DNA from: Roseovarius sp.
GTDB lineage: Bacteria; Pseudomonadota; Alphaproteobacteria; Rhodobacterales; Rhodobacteraceae
Direction: 5' to 3'
Length of the DNA: 64,000 nucleotides
Assembly (NCBI GenBank): GCA_021775255.1
Contig: JAJFIA010000021.1
Coordinates: forward strand, 186,001 to 250,000
Positions within the stretch are counted from its first letter, which is position 1. Every line of letters begins with the position of its first letter. A program made the position numbers and the translations under genes. Under the pieces are notes generated by a model that did no database searches, was not told where the DNA came from, and saw only the letters and a list, made by a program, of their open reading frames with translations. Of this stretch, positions 8,425 through 18,254 are shown piece by piece.

Positions 8425-9408
8425 TTATTTGTTGTAATGCCCTGTTTGGTGCCAGCGCCAGGCGTCTGTAATCATGTCTTTCATTGCTGAGCGCACCGGC
8501 TTCCAGCCCAGTTTTGCCATGGCCCGGGTCGAGCCGGACACAAGCTTGGTACAATCCCCTGCCCGGCGCGGCCCCTCAACCACAGGCACCTGCCGGTTGG
8601 TTATGATACGGGCCTGATCAATCACCTCACGCACGGAAAATCCGCTGCCGGTGCCCAGATTGAACACGTCCGAATCCTTGCCGTCCTGCAACCATTTCAA
8701 ACCCAGAATATGCGCCTCGACCAGATCCATCACATGCACATAATCGCGAATGCAGGTGCCATCGGGGGTGTCATAATCATTGCCGTAAACCGTTAGTGCC
8801 GCGCGCTTGCCATCAATCGCATCCAGCACCAGAGGCACAAGATGCGTCTCGGGCCGGTGAAATTCGCCCACCTCCCCCTGCGGATCTGCACCGGCCACAT
8901 TGAAATAGCGGAAAATCACATGCCTGAGCCCGTGGGCAACCTCAAAATCGCGCAGCATGTCTTCGATGGCGCGTTTGCTGGCACCATAGGCGTTGATCGG
9001 GTTCTGGGCGCAGCTTTCATCCAGCACCACATTATCCTGATCGCCGTAAGTGGCGCAGGTTGAGGAAAATACGAAATCAAGGCATCCGGCCGCAACCGCC
9101 GCTTCCAGCAATGTCAGTGATCCCGCCACGTTATTGCGCCAGTAAAGCCCCGGTTGATGGATGCTTTCGCCAACCTGACTGAGGGCCGCGAAATGCATCA
9201 CCGCCTTGGGCTGATACATAGCAAATACCTGATCCAGCCGGGCACGATCATTCAGATCTCCGCGCTCAAACGGGCCAAATTTCACCGCCTCTTCCCAGCC
9301 GGTACAGAGGTTATCATAGGTAACCGGGGTAAATCCCGCAGCCTTCAGCGCCTTGCAGGCATGTGAGCCGATGTAACCCGCCCCGCCGGTGACAAGAATA
9401 TTGCTCAA
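8425..9408 (-). CDS. galE: UDP-glucose 4-epimerase
   Basis: GalE interconverts UDP-glucose and UDP-galactose using tightly bound NAD. The 327-residue SDR-type protein has the Rossmann motif GGAGYIGSHACKAL (residues 7-20), the Ser/Thr site in FSSTCATYGD, the catalytic YxxxK in YGASK, the HVMDLVEAH block and 'VFNLGTGSGFSVREVI'. The start is a TTG (MSNILVTGG) with GGAGG about 8 nt upstream; no ATG fits better. It follows galU by 18 bp, so the pair supplies UDP-glucose and UDP-galactose to the downstream glycosyltransferases. Confidence 0.95.
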   Translation of the reverse strand: MSNILVTGGAGYIGSHACKALKAAGFTPVTYDNLCTGWEEAVKFGPFERGDLNDRARLDQVFAMYQPKAVMHFAALSQVGESIHQPGLYWRNNVAGSLTLLEAAVAAGCLDFVFSSTCATYGDQDNVVLDESCAQNPINAYGASKRAIEDMLRDFEVAHGLRHVIFRYFNVAGADPQGEVGEFHRPETHLVPLVLDAIDGKRAALTVYGNDYDTPDGTCIRDYVHVMDLVEAHILGLKWLQDGKDSDVFNLGTGSGFSVREVIDQARIITNRQVPVVEGPRRAGDCTKLVSGSTRAMAKLGWKPVRSAMKDMITDAWRWHQTGHYNK

Positions 9409-9426
9409 ATCCCGGCCTCCGGCACT

Positions 9427-10320
9427 TTATTGCGCGGCTTTATGCGAATGCACCGTGTCATTCAGATAGGCCCAAAGATCATCGCGCAGATCATCGCGCG
9501 CCAGTGCAAAGGCAACGGTGGCCTGCAAAAACCCCGATTTTGATCCGCAATCAAACCGCTGGCCTTTGAACCGATAGCCAAACACATCTTCACCATCGGC
9601 AATCGCATCGGCAATCGCATCGGTCAGTTGAATTTCACCACCCGTGCCGGTTTTCTTCGAGTTCAGCTTTTGCAGCACAGTGGGCGTCAGGATATAGCGG
9701 CCAATAACGGCCAGATTTGAAGGTGCCTCCCCCGGCCCCGGCTTTTCAACCATGCCGTTGGTTGAAACGATCGAGCCCATATCCTCTTTCACATCCAGAA
9801 TACCGTAAGAGGATGTCATATGATCCGGCACATCCATCGCCGCCACGATATTGCCCTGGGTTTCCTCAAACGCCTCAACCATCTGCGCCAGACAGGATTT
9901 TTCGGCGGCAATCACATCATCCGGCAGGATCACGGCAAAGGGCTCATTCGCGATCAATCGCCGCGCACACCACACCGCATGGCCAAGGCCAAGGGGCTTG
10001 TGCTGACGCATATAGGCGATTTCACCGCTTTCCATATTGGTGGATTTAAGGATCTCCAGCAACTCATCCTTGCCGCGTTTGCGCAATTCCTGTTCCAGCG
10101 CCGGGGCATTATCAAAATAATCCTCAAGCGCGCCCTTGCCGCGCGACGTGATGAAGATAAATTCCTTGATACCGGCCTCGCGTGCCTCATCAATGGCATA
10201 TTGCACAAGCGGGCGGTCAACCAGTGTCATGATCTCCTTGGGCACGGATTTTGTCGCGGGTAAAAAGCGTGTACCCATCCCGGCCACCGGAAATATTGCC
10301 TTGGTAACCTTCTTGCGCAT
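9427..10320 (-). CDS. galU: UTP-glucose-1-phosphate uridylyltransferase
   Basis: GalU makes UDP-glucose from UTP and glucose-1-phosphate. The 297-residue protein contains the nucleotidyltransferase signature (FPVAGMGTRFLPATKSVPKE), 'PLVQYAIDEAREAGI', 'VILPDDVI' and 'YGILDVKE'. I use the ATG at 10320: AAGGAG stands 6 nt before it, while the TTG one codon upstream would be too close to the Shine-Dalgarno. A 129-bp gap separates it from kdsB, so it probably starts the galU-galE-glycosyltransferase transcript. Confidence 0.95.
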   Translation of the reverse strand: MRKKVTKAIFPVAGMGTRFLPATKSVPKEIMTLVDRPLVQYAIDEAREAGIKEFIFITSRGKGALEDYFDNAPALEQELRKRGKDELLEILKSTNMESGEIAYMRQHKPLGLGHAVWCARRLIANEPFAVILPDDVIAAEKSCLAQMVEAFEETQGNIVAAMDVPDHMTSSYGILDVKEDMGSIVSTNGMVEKPGPGEAPSNLAVIGRYILTPTVLQKLNSKKTGTGGEIQLTDAIADAIADGEDVFGYRFKGQRFDCGSKSGFLQATVAFALARDDLRDDLWAYLNDTVHSHKAAQ

Positions 10321-10449
10321 CAATGGCTCCTTGCGGTGTTATGCCTGACCTTTGGGTCATGAAACATCGGTGTCTTTCCTCAGTATACATGCATTAAACG
10401 GAATGACAGGTTAATTCCTTACAGATTTTGAAATGCTGCGGTGATTTGC

Positions 10450-11250
10450 CTATGCCATGCCCATTTCAGCCATCATCGCCTCGATCCGGGCAACATCACC
10501 GGGGTTGTTCAGCTCCCAAAACTGCCGGCCTCGGGCTGAAACCTCGACACAAAGAATTTTGCGCCCGTTTTCCAGGAACCGCAACTGCTCAAGCCCTTCC
10601 AGCGATTCCAATGCGCCGGGTTGCCAGCCGGTATAGGCGGCAAGCCCCGCCGGGCGGTAGGCATATACCCCAACATGATGAAAAACCGGGGTCTCGTCCG
10701 CGTCATCATAATATTTATCCGTGTAGGGCAGGACTTCCTTGGAGAAATAAAGCGCGTGCCCATCATTGGTGAATACCGCCGTGGTGCCCCCCACCCGGCC
10801 ATGGGCGCGATCTTCCAGGAAACCATTGAGAGCGCGGCCATCGCAACGCAAAACCGGGGTGGCCACATCTGCCGTCGGATCATCTTGCAGGCCCTTGATC
10901 AGGTCTTCCACAAACCAATGCGGTGTGAGCGGCGCGTCGCCTTGCAGGTTAACCACGATATCAAAGCCGCCGCCAAGATTATCCAGCGCCTCGGCGCAGC
11001 GCTCGGTGCCATTGCCGCACTCGGGTGAAGTCATGATCACTTCAGCGCCAAACGCCTCAGAGGCCTCGCGGATACGCCCGTCATCGGTGGCCACAACCAC
11101 GCGATCGGCGTTTGAGACCTGCATCGCGGCCTCCCACGATCTTTGGATCAGGCTTTTACTATCGCCCGTGGCACCGGTCAGCGTGGCAAGCGGTTTGCCG
11201 GGATAGCGCGTTGAGGCAAAGCGCGCGGGAATGACAATCAAAACAGACAT
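10450..11250 (-). CDS. kdsB: 3-deoxy-manno-octulosonate cytidylyltransferase
   Basis: KdsB activates Kdo as CMP-Kdo for lipid A inner-core or capsule synthesis. The 266-residue protein starts MSVLIVIPARFASTRYPGKPLATL, the CMP-sugar synthetase P-loop-like motif, followed by 'VVATDDGRIREASEAFGAEVIMT', 'VVNLQGDAPL' with the metal-binding Asp, and 'HHVGVYAYRPAGL'. It has a GGAG site 6 nt before ATG. It sits upstream of galU on the same strand and fits the envelope-glycan theme. In some Rhodobacterales such genes serve a Kdo-containing capsule rather than LPS; sequence alone does not separate the two. Confidence 0.92.
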   Translation of the reverse strand: MSVLIVIPARFASTRYPGKPLATLTGATGDSKSLIQRSWEAAMQVSNADRVVVATDDGRIREASEAFGAEVIMTSPECGNGTERCAEALDNLGGGFDIVVNLQGDAPLTPHWFVEDLIKGLQDDPTADVATPVLRCDGRALNGFLEDRAHGRVGGTTAVFTNDGHALYFSKEVLPYTDKYYDDADETPVFHHVGVYAYRPAGLAAYTGWQPGALESLEGLEQLRFLENGRKILCVEVSARGRQFWELNNPGDVARIEAMMAEMGMA

Positions 11251-11316
11251 TCAGCTCTCCAAAACCCCGCAGCGCGGATATATACCTGCCCTAACCCGCC
11301 TGATCCCATGATCGCG

Positions 11317-12093
11317 CTATTTATCGCGAAATTGCGCTTCGCGTTTTTCCATGAAGGCCGACATGCCCTCAGACTGATCCTCGGTGGCAAAGAGCGAATG
11401 AAACACCCGGCGTTCAAACAACAACCCCTCACGCAGGGTTGTCTCGTATGAGCGGTTGACCGATTCCTTCACCGCCATGGTGGTGATGATGGATTTCTCG
11501 GCTATTTTTGCAGCCGCCTGCATCGCCTCTTCCATCAGCTTTTTGGCGGGCACAACGCGGCTGACAAGGCCTGAGCGCTCGGCCTCGTCGGCATCCATGA
11601 AGCGGCCGGTAAGGTTCATGTCCATGGCCTTGGATTTGCCGATGAACCGCGTCAGCCGCTGCGAGCCGCCCATGCCGGCCATGACGCCAAGGTTGATCTC
11701 GGGCTGGCCGAATTTGGCCGTGTCCGAACAGATGATGAAATCGCACATCATCGCCAATTCACAGCCCCCGCCCAAAGCATAGCCCGACACCGCCGCAATG
11801 ATCGGCTTGCGGATGTTTGTAATGGCATCGCTTTCAGCGCCAAACAGATCAGCGGTGAACACCTCGACAAAGGTTTTTTCGCTCATCATCTTGATGTCGG
11901 CCCCGGCGGCAAAGGCCTTTTCCGAACCGGTGAGCACGATGCAACGGGTTTTATCGTTTTCCTGCGCCTCATTCAGCGCCTCGCCCAGCTCGGCCAGAAG
12001 CTGATCGTTCAGGGCGTTCATCGCATCAGGGCGGTTCAGGGTGATGAGGGTGATGTGGTCTTCTGTTTCGACGGTGATCGTCTCAAAGGCCAT
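11317..12093 (-). CDS. Enoyl-CoA hydratase
   Basis: A crotonase-fold enzyme of 258 residues that hydrates trans-2-enoyl-CoA in fatty-acid or amino-acid beta-oxidation. Visible landmarks are '[17 protein letters not shown]', the oxyanion-hole region '[12 protein letters not shown]' and '[42 protein letters not shown]'. The first catalytic Glu lies in [11 protein letters not shown] and the second in FGQPEINLG, so the hydratase pair is present. The C-terminal '[23 protein letters not shown]' is typical of the short-chain bacterial FadB1/PaaF-like group. It stands between kdsB and mutM with no obvious functional link. Confidence 0.92.
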   Translation of the reverse strand: MAFETITVETEDHITLITLNRPDAMNALNDQLLAELGEALNEAQENDKTRCIVLTGSEKAFAAGADIKMMSEKTFVEVFTADLFGAESDAITNIRKPIIAAVSGYALGGGCELAMMCDFIICSDTAKFGQPEINLGVMAGMGGSQRLTRFIGKSKAMDMNLTGRFMDADEAERSGLVSRVVPAKKLMEEAMQAAAKIAEKSIITTMAVKESVNRSYETTLREGLLFERRVFHSLFATEDQSEGMSAFMEKREAQFRDK

Positions 12094-12156
12094 TGGTCCG
12101 CTTTCGCTTGTTTATGTCAGAGCTTGGGTTTTACTCTAAAAATAGCCGGGATCAAC

Positions 12157-13008
12157 CTATCTTTGGCATGAGGCACAGTAAAATGAAGAGCGCCCTCCCT
12201 GTGTGATGCGCGATATGACCCCGGTGCAGCCCGCGCTGCGGCAGGGATGGCCTTCGCGGTCATAGACATCAAACCGGTGTTGAAAATAACCCAATTCGCC
12301 GCTGGTTTGTTTGAAATCCCTCAGCGAGGATCCCCCCGCTTCAATCGCCTCTGCAATCACTTCCCGGATGATCGGCACAAGCGTTGCAATCCGCTTGTCG
12401 GATATCTGCCCGGCCCGGCATTTGGGCGATATATGCGCCCGATAAAGCGCTTCACAAACGTAAATATTGCCCAACCCCGCGATGATTCGCTGATCCAGAA
12501 GCGCCGATTTGATCGGGGTGTTTTTAGCCTTGAGCGCGGCAATCAGATAAGCCTCGTTAAAGGCATTTCCCAAGGGTTCAGGCCCCAGCTTGGCCAAAAG
12601 CGGATGCGCGTCGGCTGTGGCGGTATCCAGCAAATCCATCGCCCCAAAGCGGCGCGGATCGTTGAAGGTGATGCGCGCGCCGTTGGCCATGTGGATCACC
12701 ACATGATCATGTTTTTCCGTTGCCGGGTGCTTATGCACAAACTGCCCCAAAGGATCACCCGAGATCAGCATCCGGCCCGACATGCCAAGGTGAACAAGCA
12801 GGGTTTCGCCTGAGGCCAGATCGGCAAGGATGTATTTTGAGCGCCGCCGCAGGCCCAGCACCTTTTGGCCCATGAGGCGCGCCGCCATATTCTCAGGAAA
12901 CGGCCAGCGCAGATCGGGCCGGTTGACCTCGGCGCGGGTAATTTCCACCCCTTCCATGACGGGGGCAAGGCCGCGGCGTACTGTCTCAACTTCGGGCAAT
13001 TCGGGCAT
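12157..13008 (-). CDS. mutM: Formamidopyrimidine-DNA glycosylase
   Basis: MutM (Fpg) excises 8-oxoguanine and formamidopyrimidines and nicks the abasic site. The 283-residue protein begins [14 protein letters not shown], where Pro2 (after Met removal) is the catalytic nucleophile and Glu3 assists. The Lys of '[11 protein letters not shown]' region, the H2TH segment '[26 protein letters not shown]' and a C-terminal zinc finger with four Cys (C-x4-C-x16-C-x2-C, ending FYCASCQR) are all present. It is divergent from ubiE across a 74-bp gap, the usual mutM/ubiE arrangement in Alphaproteobacteria. Confidence 0.96.
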   Translation of the reverse strand: MPELPEVETVRRGLAPVMEGVEITRAEVNRPDLRWPFPENMAARLMGQKVLGLRRRSKYILADLASGETLLVHLGMSGRMLISGDPLGQFVHKHPATEKHDHVVIHMANGARITFNDPRRFGAMDLLDTATADAHPLLAKLGPEPLGNAFNEAYLIAALKAKNTPIKSALLDQRIIAGLGNIYVCEALYRAHISPKCRAGQISDKRIATLVPIIREVIAEAIEAGGSSLRDFKQTSGELGYFQHRFDVYDREGHPCRSAGCTGVISRITQGGRSSFYCASCQR

Positions 13009-13082
13009 TTGACCCCTTTCCGGATAAATCGGCGCATTGTAACCGCCTCAAAGCTCCTTATAAGAAGAGCCTGCAAAGAGAT

Positions 13083-13838
13083 ATGGCAAGACCTATGAGT
13101 GAGAAAACCACGCATTTCGGATTTGAAACCGTCCCCGAGGCTGAAAAGGCCGGGCGGGTGCAGGGCGTGTTTGGCAGTGTGGCCAGCAAATATGACGTGA
13201 TGAACGATGCCATGTCCATGGGCATACACCGCCTCTGGAAAGATGCGATGATGGATTGGCTGGCGCCACGGCCGGGGCAAAAGCTGTTGGATGTGGCCGG
13301 GGGCACCGGCGATATTTCCTTCCGGTTTCTCAAACGCGCGGGATCTGGCCATGCCACGGTGCTGGACCTGACCGAGCCGATGCTGGTGGAAGGCCGCAAG
13401 CGGGCCGAGGCGGAAAGCATGGCGCAAAACCTTGATTGGGTGGTGGGCGATGCCATGGCGCTGCCGTTTGAGGATAATTCGTTTGATGTCTATACCATCA
13501 GCTTTGGTATCCGGAATGTCACCCGGCCGATTGAGGCCCTGCACGAGGCCTACCGCGTTTTGAAACCCGGCGGGCGGCTGATGGTGCTGGAATTCAGCCA
13601 GATCCCCAATGAGATGATGCAGAAGATTTATGATCTTTACTCATTCAACATCATCCCGAAACTGGGGCAGATGATTGCGGGCGACAGGGATAGTTATCAG
13701 TATCTGGTGGAATCGATCCGGCAATTTCCCGATCAGGAGGCCTTTCTGGCGATGCTGCGCGAGGCCGGGTTTGAAAATGCCAAATATCGCAACCTGACGA
13801 TGGGTATTGCGGCGCTGCACTCGGGCTGGAAGATATAG
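13083..13838 (+). CDS. ubiE: Ubiquinone/menaquinone C-methyltransferase
   Basis: UbiE performs the SAM-dependent C-methylation in ubiquinone synthesis. The 251-residue protein has family motif '[25 protein letters not shown]', SAM motif I '[16 protein letters not shown]', '[25 protein letters not shown]' and '[17 protein letters not shown]'. The first ATG at 13083 has AAGAGA just upstream; the ATG at 13095 ([12 protein letters not shown]) is also reasonable and matches many orthologues. It directly abuts ubiB, so the two are one transcript. Confidence 0.96.
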   Translation: MARPMSEKTTHFGFETVPEAEKAGRVQGVFGSVASKYDVMNDAMSMGIHRLWKDAMMDWLAPRPGQKLLDVAGGTGDISFRFLKRAGSGHATVLDLTEPMLVEGRKRAEAESMAQNLDWVVGDAMALPFEDNSFDVYTISFGIRNVTRPIEALHEAYRVLKPGGRLMVLEFSQIPNEMMQKIYDLYSFNIIPKLGQMIAGDRDSYQYLVESIRQFPDQEAFLAMLREAGFENAKYRNLTMGIAALHSGWKI

Positions 13839-15371
13839 ATGCGCGGGCCGCATAACATCATCCGGCTGATCCGTACCGGGGCCACGTTTGAACGCACGGG
13901 TGCGATGAAGGTGATCATGCGCGCCCTTGATGCGCCGGCTTTGGTGCGGGTTGCGGTGCGCTGTCTTGTCTGGCCGTTTCAATGGCTCGGGCACAGGGGC
14001 GATACCGCGATGCCACCAGTGTTGCGGGCGCTGACGGTGCTGGGGCCGGCCTATATCAAATTTGGCCAGATCCTGTCGACCCGCCCCGATCTTGTGGGCG
14101 AAGGCATGGCCACGCAACTGCGGATATTGCAGGACAAGCTGCCGCCGTTTGATACCGATCTGGCCAAGGCCAGTATCGAGCATGAGCTGGACGCGCCGGT
14201 GGATGCGCTGTTTGATGATTTCAGCGCGCCGGTGGCGGCGGCCTCGATTGCGCAGGTGCATAAGGCGCGGCTCAGGGGCACCGACAGGCAGGTCGCGGTC
14301 AAGGTGCTGCGGCCAAAGATTGAAAAGGCGTTTCGCAAGGATATTGATGCGTTTTATTTCGCCGCCAGAATGGTTGAAATTCTATCGCCCGCCTCGCGCC
14401 GGTTGCATCCAACCGAGGTGATCGCGCATTTTGAAGGCGTGGTCATGGGCGAGCTGGATTTGCGGCTGGAATCCGCCTCGGCCTCGGAATTTGCCGCCAA
14501 TACAGGCAGTGATGCAGGGTTTGAGCTGCCCGAAGTGATCTGGCAATTATCCGGCCGCCGGGTCATGACGCTGGGCTGGGCTGATGGGGTGCCCTTGGGC
14601 GATAATGCCGCATTGGATGCCGCCGGGCATGACCGGGCGGCCCTGGCCGGGCGGGTGATGCAGCTTTTCCTCAGCCACGCCCTGCGCGACGGGTATTTCC
14701 ATGCGGATATGCATCAGGGCAATCTCAAGGTGGCGGCAAACGGCAATATCATCGCTTATGATTTTGGCATCATGGGGCATATTGATGAATATACCCGCCG
14801 GGTCTACGCCGAGATTTTATATGGTTTCATCAAGCGTGATTACAAACGTGTGGCCGAGGTGCATTTTGAGGCGGGATATGTGCCCGCCGACCGGGATGTG
14901 GATGAATTTGCCCGCGCCCTTAGGGCCGTGGGCGAGCCGATTTTTGGCGAGGATGCCGGTCATATTTCCATTGGCAGCCTGCTGAGCTATCTGTTTGAGG
15001 TGACCGAGCGTTTTGGCATGGAAACCCGAACCGAACTGATCCTGTTGCAGCGCACCATGGTGGTGGTTGAAGGGGTCTCGCGCTCGCTTGATCCGCAGAT
15101 CAATATCTGGACCGTCGCCAAACCGGTGGTGGAAAACTACATCAAGGACAGCATCGGCCCGCGCGCCATTTTGCGCGATCTGGGGCGGACATTGAAGGTA
15201 TTGGGGCGGTTTGGGCCGCGCCTGCCAACGCTGGTTGAGGAGGCGCTGATGCGTCAGGCCGCGCCGCCGCACACACAACCGGAGCCGCGCTGGCCGGGGC
15301 GGGTTTTATGGCTTGGCGGCGGCATCGCCCTTGGCGCGCTGGGGGGGCTGGCCCTGACTTTGTTATCCTGA
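13839..15371 (+). CDS. ubiB: UbiB, atypical kinase/ATPase of ubiquinone biosynthesis
   Basis: UbiB is a protein-kinase-like ATPase needed for ubiquinone synthesis, probably helping lipid precursors leave the membrane. The 510-residue protein shows the family-specific KxGQ-type motif (IKFGQILSTRPDLVG), the alanine-rich loop 'AAASIAQVHKA', 'VAVKVLRPKIEKAF' with the conserved Lys, the catalytic loop 'HADMHQGNL' and DFG in 'AYDFGIMG'. A C-terminal hydrophobic segment (VLWLGGGIALGALGGLALTLL) is the membrane anchor. The ATG follows the ubiE stop with no spacer, implying coupling. Confidence 0.95.
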   Translation: MRGPHNIIRLIRTGATFERTGAMKVIMRALDAPALVRVAVRCLVWPFQWLGHRGDTAMPPVLRALTVLGPAYIKFGQILSTRPDLVGEGMATQLRILQDKLPPFDTDLAKASIEHELDAPVDALFDDFSAPVAAASIAQVHKARLRGTDRQVAVKVLRPKIEKAFRKDIDAFYFAARMVEILSPASRRLHPTEVIAHFEGVVMGELDLRLESASASEFAANTGSDAGFELPEVIWQLSGRRVMTLGWADGVPLGDNAALDAAGHDRAALAGRVMQLFLSHALRDGYFHADMHQGNLKVAANGNIIAYDFGIMGHIDEYTRRVYAEILYGFIKRDYKRVAEVHFEAGYVPADRDVDEFARALRAVGEPIFGEDAGHISIGSLLSYLFEVTERFGMETRTELILLQRTMVVVEGVSRSLDPQINIWTVAKPVVENYIKDSIGPRAILRDLGRTLKVLGRFGPRLPTLVEEALMRQAAPPHTQPEPRWPGRVLWLGGGIALGALGGLALTLLS

Positions 15372-15443
15372 ACGTATTGCTGTGTTGTCGTGGCCGCATG
15401 TTGCCGCTAGAGTGCCCTTAAAGGACGGGGAGCAAGTGAACCA

Positions 15444-17570
15444 TTGGGTGTAATCCATAAGAACTGCAGGGTTGCAGCAGCATTTTGTTTGGGTATTTTG
15501 CCGGTATCGGCGAGTGCAGATGGCCTGACCACCGGGCAAAAAAACCTTTACGGTACACCCGGCGGGCTGCTGGATATGCCCACGGCCGAAATGGCGCCGG
15601 ATGGGGAAATTGCCACAACCCTCTCCTATTTCGACGGTTTCAGCAAAACCACCCTGACATTCCAGATATTGCCAAGGCTCACGGGCAGTTTCAGATATTC
15701 CGCCACCGATAACCTCTCGACATCATTCAAAACATTCTATGACCGCAGTTTCGACCTTAAATTCCGGCTATTGGATGAAGGGCCGGTCAGGCCCGCCGTG
15801 GCCATTGGCCTGCGCGATTTCATTGGCACCGGGGTGTTGGCCGGTGAATATGTCGTGGCGACAAAATCCATCGGTGACAAGCTCAGGCTGACCGGCGGCG
15901 TTGGCTGGGGCCGGTTGGGCAGCAATAACAGCATCGGCAGCACCGGCAATCGTGATCCGTTCAGCTTTGCCGCTGTTGGCAATGGCGGCACGTTTTCCGC
16001 CGATGATTGGTTTCGCGGTGATTTCGCGGTTTTTGGCGGTGCCAGCTATGACGCAACAGACCGTCTGAGCCTTGCCGTTGAATATTCCTCGGATGATTAT
16101 GATCTTGAGCGGGCCGTGGGCATTTATGACACGGATTTGCCCATCAATTTTGCCGCAAGCTACAAGATCAACGATAATATCCGCGCCCGGGCCTTTACCC
16201 TTGGCGGCGAGGAATTCGGCCTGTCTGTTACCATCGCGTTCAACCCCAAAAATGCGCCAAGCCCCGGCGGCATTGAAGAAGCGCCCCTGCCGGTTGGCGT
16301 GCGCGCGCCGGGCCGCGCCGCCGATCTGGGCTGGACCGCTGACAACACCGCAACAACACAGTTGACCGCAGCGGTGGATAAATCCCTTGATCAGGTTGAT
16401 CTTGACCTGCACGGGATCGAGATACGCGGCACCAGCGCGCATATCCTGATCCGCAATAACCGCTATGATGCCGGATCGCAGGCTTTGGGCCGGACCTTGC
16501 GCAGCTTGAGCCGCACCTTGCCTGCCTCGGTTGAAACCCTGCATGTGACGCTGATTCAGAACGGCATTCCCCTGAGTACAATGACAATGAAGCGCCGTGA
16601 TCTTGAGCGGCTGGAAAACGCCCCCGCGCGCGAGGCGCTGACCGCTGTCAGGTTTGAGGATTCGCTCAGATTTGGCGATATTCCCGCACCATTGGCGCAA
16701 ACCTATCCCCGGTTTGACTGGATTATCGCGCCGTTCTGGCGTTTCAGCCTGTTTGATCCGGGTGAGCCGCTGCGCAGCAATGCCGGCCTGCGGTTTGGCG
16801 GTGATTTTCATATCGGTTCGGGCTGGATCGCCTCCGGATCGGTTTCGGCCAAACTTATTGGCAATCTGGGCAATCTCACCCGGGTGAACAATTCAAAAAT
16901 CCCCCGGGTACGCTCGGATACGGCGCTTTATGCTGACCGCGATGAGCCGGTGATTGATTACCTTACGCTGGCAAAATACGGCCGCCTTGCGCCGGATGTG
17001 TATAGCCGTGTGACGGCGGGGTATCTGGAAACAATGTATGCCGGGGCCTCAGGCGAAGTTCTGTGGAAGCCGGTGGATAGCCGTCTGGCATTCGGGGTTG
17101 AGGTGAATTACGTGCGGCCGCGTGATTTCAATCAACTGTTTGGCACCCGCTCGCGGCACACGCCGTCGGGCACCATTCCGGAATTCAATGGCCATGTCTC
17201 AACCTATTATGATTTTGGCAATGGCTTTCACGGGCAACTGGATGGCGGGCGTTATCTGGCCGGGGATTGGGGGGCGACAATCTCGCTTGACCGGGAGTTT
17301 GCCAATGGCTGGCGGGTGGGGGCCTTTGCCACCAAAACCGATGTCTCAGCCGGGAATTTCGGCGAAGGATCGTTTGACAAGGGCATTCGCATTACCATCC
17401 CGCTTGCATGGATGATCGGCACGCCCACCAAGCAAAGCACCGATTTCGTGATCCGGCCCCTGACACGCGATGGCGGCCAGAGGGTGAATGTCAACGGACG
17501 GCTTTACGGGGTAATTCGTGAGGGGCATCAGCCCGAGATTGCCAAAAGCTGGGGGAAATTCTGGAGATGA
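15444..17570 (+). CDS. YjbH-family exopolysaccharide outer-membrane protein
   Basis: This is a 708-residue secreted protein of the YjbH family, beta-barrel lipopolysaccharide/exopolysaccharide-associated proteins encoded with YjbF. A signal peptide (CRVAAAFCLGILPVSASA) is followed by the diagnostic N-terminal block 'LYGTPGGLLDMPTAEMAPDGEIATTLSYFDG'. A long run of amphipathic strands includes 'RLTGGVGWGRLG' and 'YGRLAPDVYSRVTAGYLETMYAGASGEVLWKP'. The C-terminus has strand-rich 'DKGIRITIPLAWMIGTP'. Translation appears to start at TTG 15444 with GGGGAG 11 nt upstream. The stop overlaps the next gene by ATGA. The exact transport role is not established for the family. Confidence 0.82.
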   Translation: MGVIHKNCRVAAAFCLGILPVSASADGLTTGQKNLYGTPGGLLDMPTAEMAPDGEIATTLSYFDGFSKTTLTFQILPRLTGSFRYSATDNLSTSFKTFYDRSFDLKFRLLDEGPVRPAVAIGLRDFIGTGVLAGEYVVATKSIGDKLRLTGGVGWGRLGSNNSIGSTGNRDPFSFAAVGNGGTFSADDWFRGDFAVFGGASYDATDRLSLAVEYSSDDYDLERAVGIYDTDLPINFAASYKINDNIRARAFTLGGEEFGLSVTIAFNPKNAPSPGGIEEAPLPVGVRAPGRAADLGWTADNTATTQLTAAVDKSLDQVDLDLHGIEIRGTSAHILIRNNRYDAGSQALGRTLRSLSRTLPASVETLHVTLIQNGIPLSTMTMKRRDLERLENAPAREALTAVRFEDSLRFGDIPAPLAQTYPRFDWIIAPFWRFSLFDPGEPLRSNAGLRFGGDFHIGSGWIASGSVSAKLIGNLGNLTRVNNSKIPRVRSDTALYADRDEPVIDYLTLAKYGRLAPDVYSRVTAGYLETMYAGASGEVLWKPVDSRLAFGVEVNYVRPRDFNQLFGTRSRHTPSGTIPEFNGHVSTYYDFGNGFHGQLDGGRYLAGDWGATISLDREFANGWRVGAFATKTDVSAGNFGEGSFDKGIRITIPLAWMIGTPTKQSTDFVIRPLTRDGGQRVNVNGRLYGVIREGHQPEIAKSWGKFWR

Positions 17571-18250
17571 GGCGGATGTTCAGAAAAACGTCGATCATAG
17601 CCTTGCTGGCAGCACTGGCTCTATCGGCATGTTCCAACAACAAAAGTGATCTTGATAGCCTGGAACTGGTGAAAGGTATTTTCAGCCAGCAGCGCAAGAT
17701 ACAACCCTCGGATCCGCAGGTCGTGGCGCGCAGCCTGACCAAGGCGATGGCAAATTCCGAGGGGCCTTTGGCGCTGTTGCATCTGAAAAGAACCCAGACA
17801 ACCACGGTGCTGCGGGAGATTGAAACCAATGGTGCTTACCGTACGTGGGCGGCTTATGGATCGTCTGACCGGCGCAGCCTGACAACCAAAGGCGGGATCA
17901 TCACCGCCACAAGGGGGCTTGGGTTTGATCTGATGTCGTCGGATGTGAATGGGGTTTTGGCGCTGATCACCCGGCGGCAGAATGGCACGGCAAAGCTGGT
18001 GCAGCGCTATCTGAACGGCGAAAATATCATCTATGAGATTGTTGCCGATTGCACCGTAATCCGCGGGCCGGAGCAGACGACTAAAGTGGGTAACCAAACC
18101 CGGCATACCACTGAGATGACCGCCCGCTGCATAGCGCCCGATCATGAGTTTACCAATACCTATCTGGTATCCGGAAATGGCCAGATCGTGCAGGCTCAGC
18201 AATGGTTAAGCCCGTATTATGGCCATGCCTTGATTCAGCGGCTACGCTAA
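17567..18250 (+). CDS. YjbF-family lipoprotein
   Basis: A 227-residue lipoprotein of the YjbF/GfcB family, which accompanies YjbH in exopolysaccharide loci. The N-terminus is a lipoprotein signal (FRKTSIIALLAALALSAC, lipobox LSAC, acylated Cys at residue 22). The mature part has strand-rich features including 'GAYRTWAAYGSSDRRSLTTKGGIITATRGLGFDLMSSDV', the conserved central block of the family. It overlaps the YjbH-like gene by 4 bp, so co-expression is likely. The stop at 18250 faces the stop of a small minus-strand gene only 4 bp away. Confidence 0.82.
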   Translation: MRRMFRKTSIIALLAALALSACSNNKSDLDSLELVKGIFSQQRKIQPSDPQVVARSLTKAMANSEGPLALLHLKRTQTTTVLREIETNGAYRTWAAYGSSDRRSLTTKGGIITATRGLGFDLMSSDVNGVLALITRRQNGTAKLVQRYLNGENIIYEIVADCTVIRGPEQTTKVGNQTRHTTEMTARCIAPDHEFTNTYLVSGNGQIVQAQQWLSPYYGHALIQRLR

Positions 18251-18254
18251 AGCC

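Noticed and set aside
15768-16811. A 347-codon minus-strand frame within the YjbH-family gene
   Set aside because: Antisense shadow of a well supported coding region; composition without domain features.
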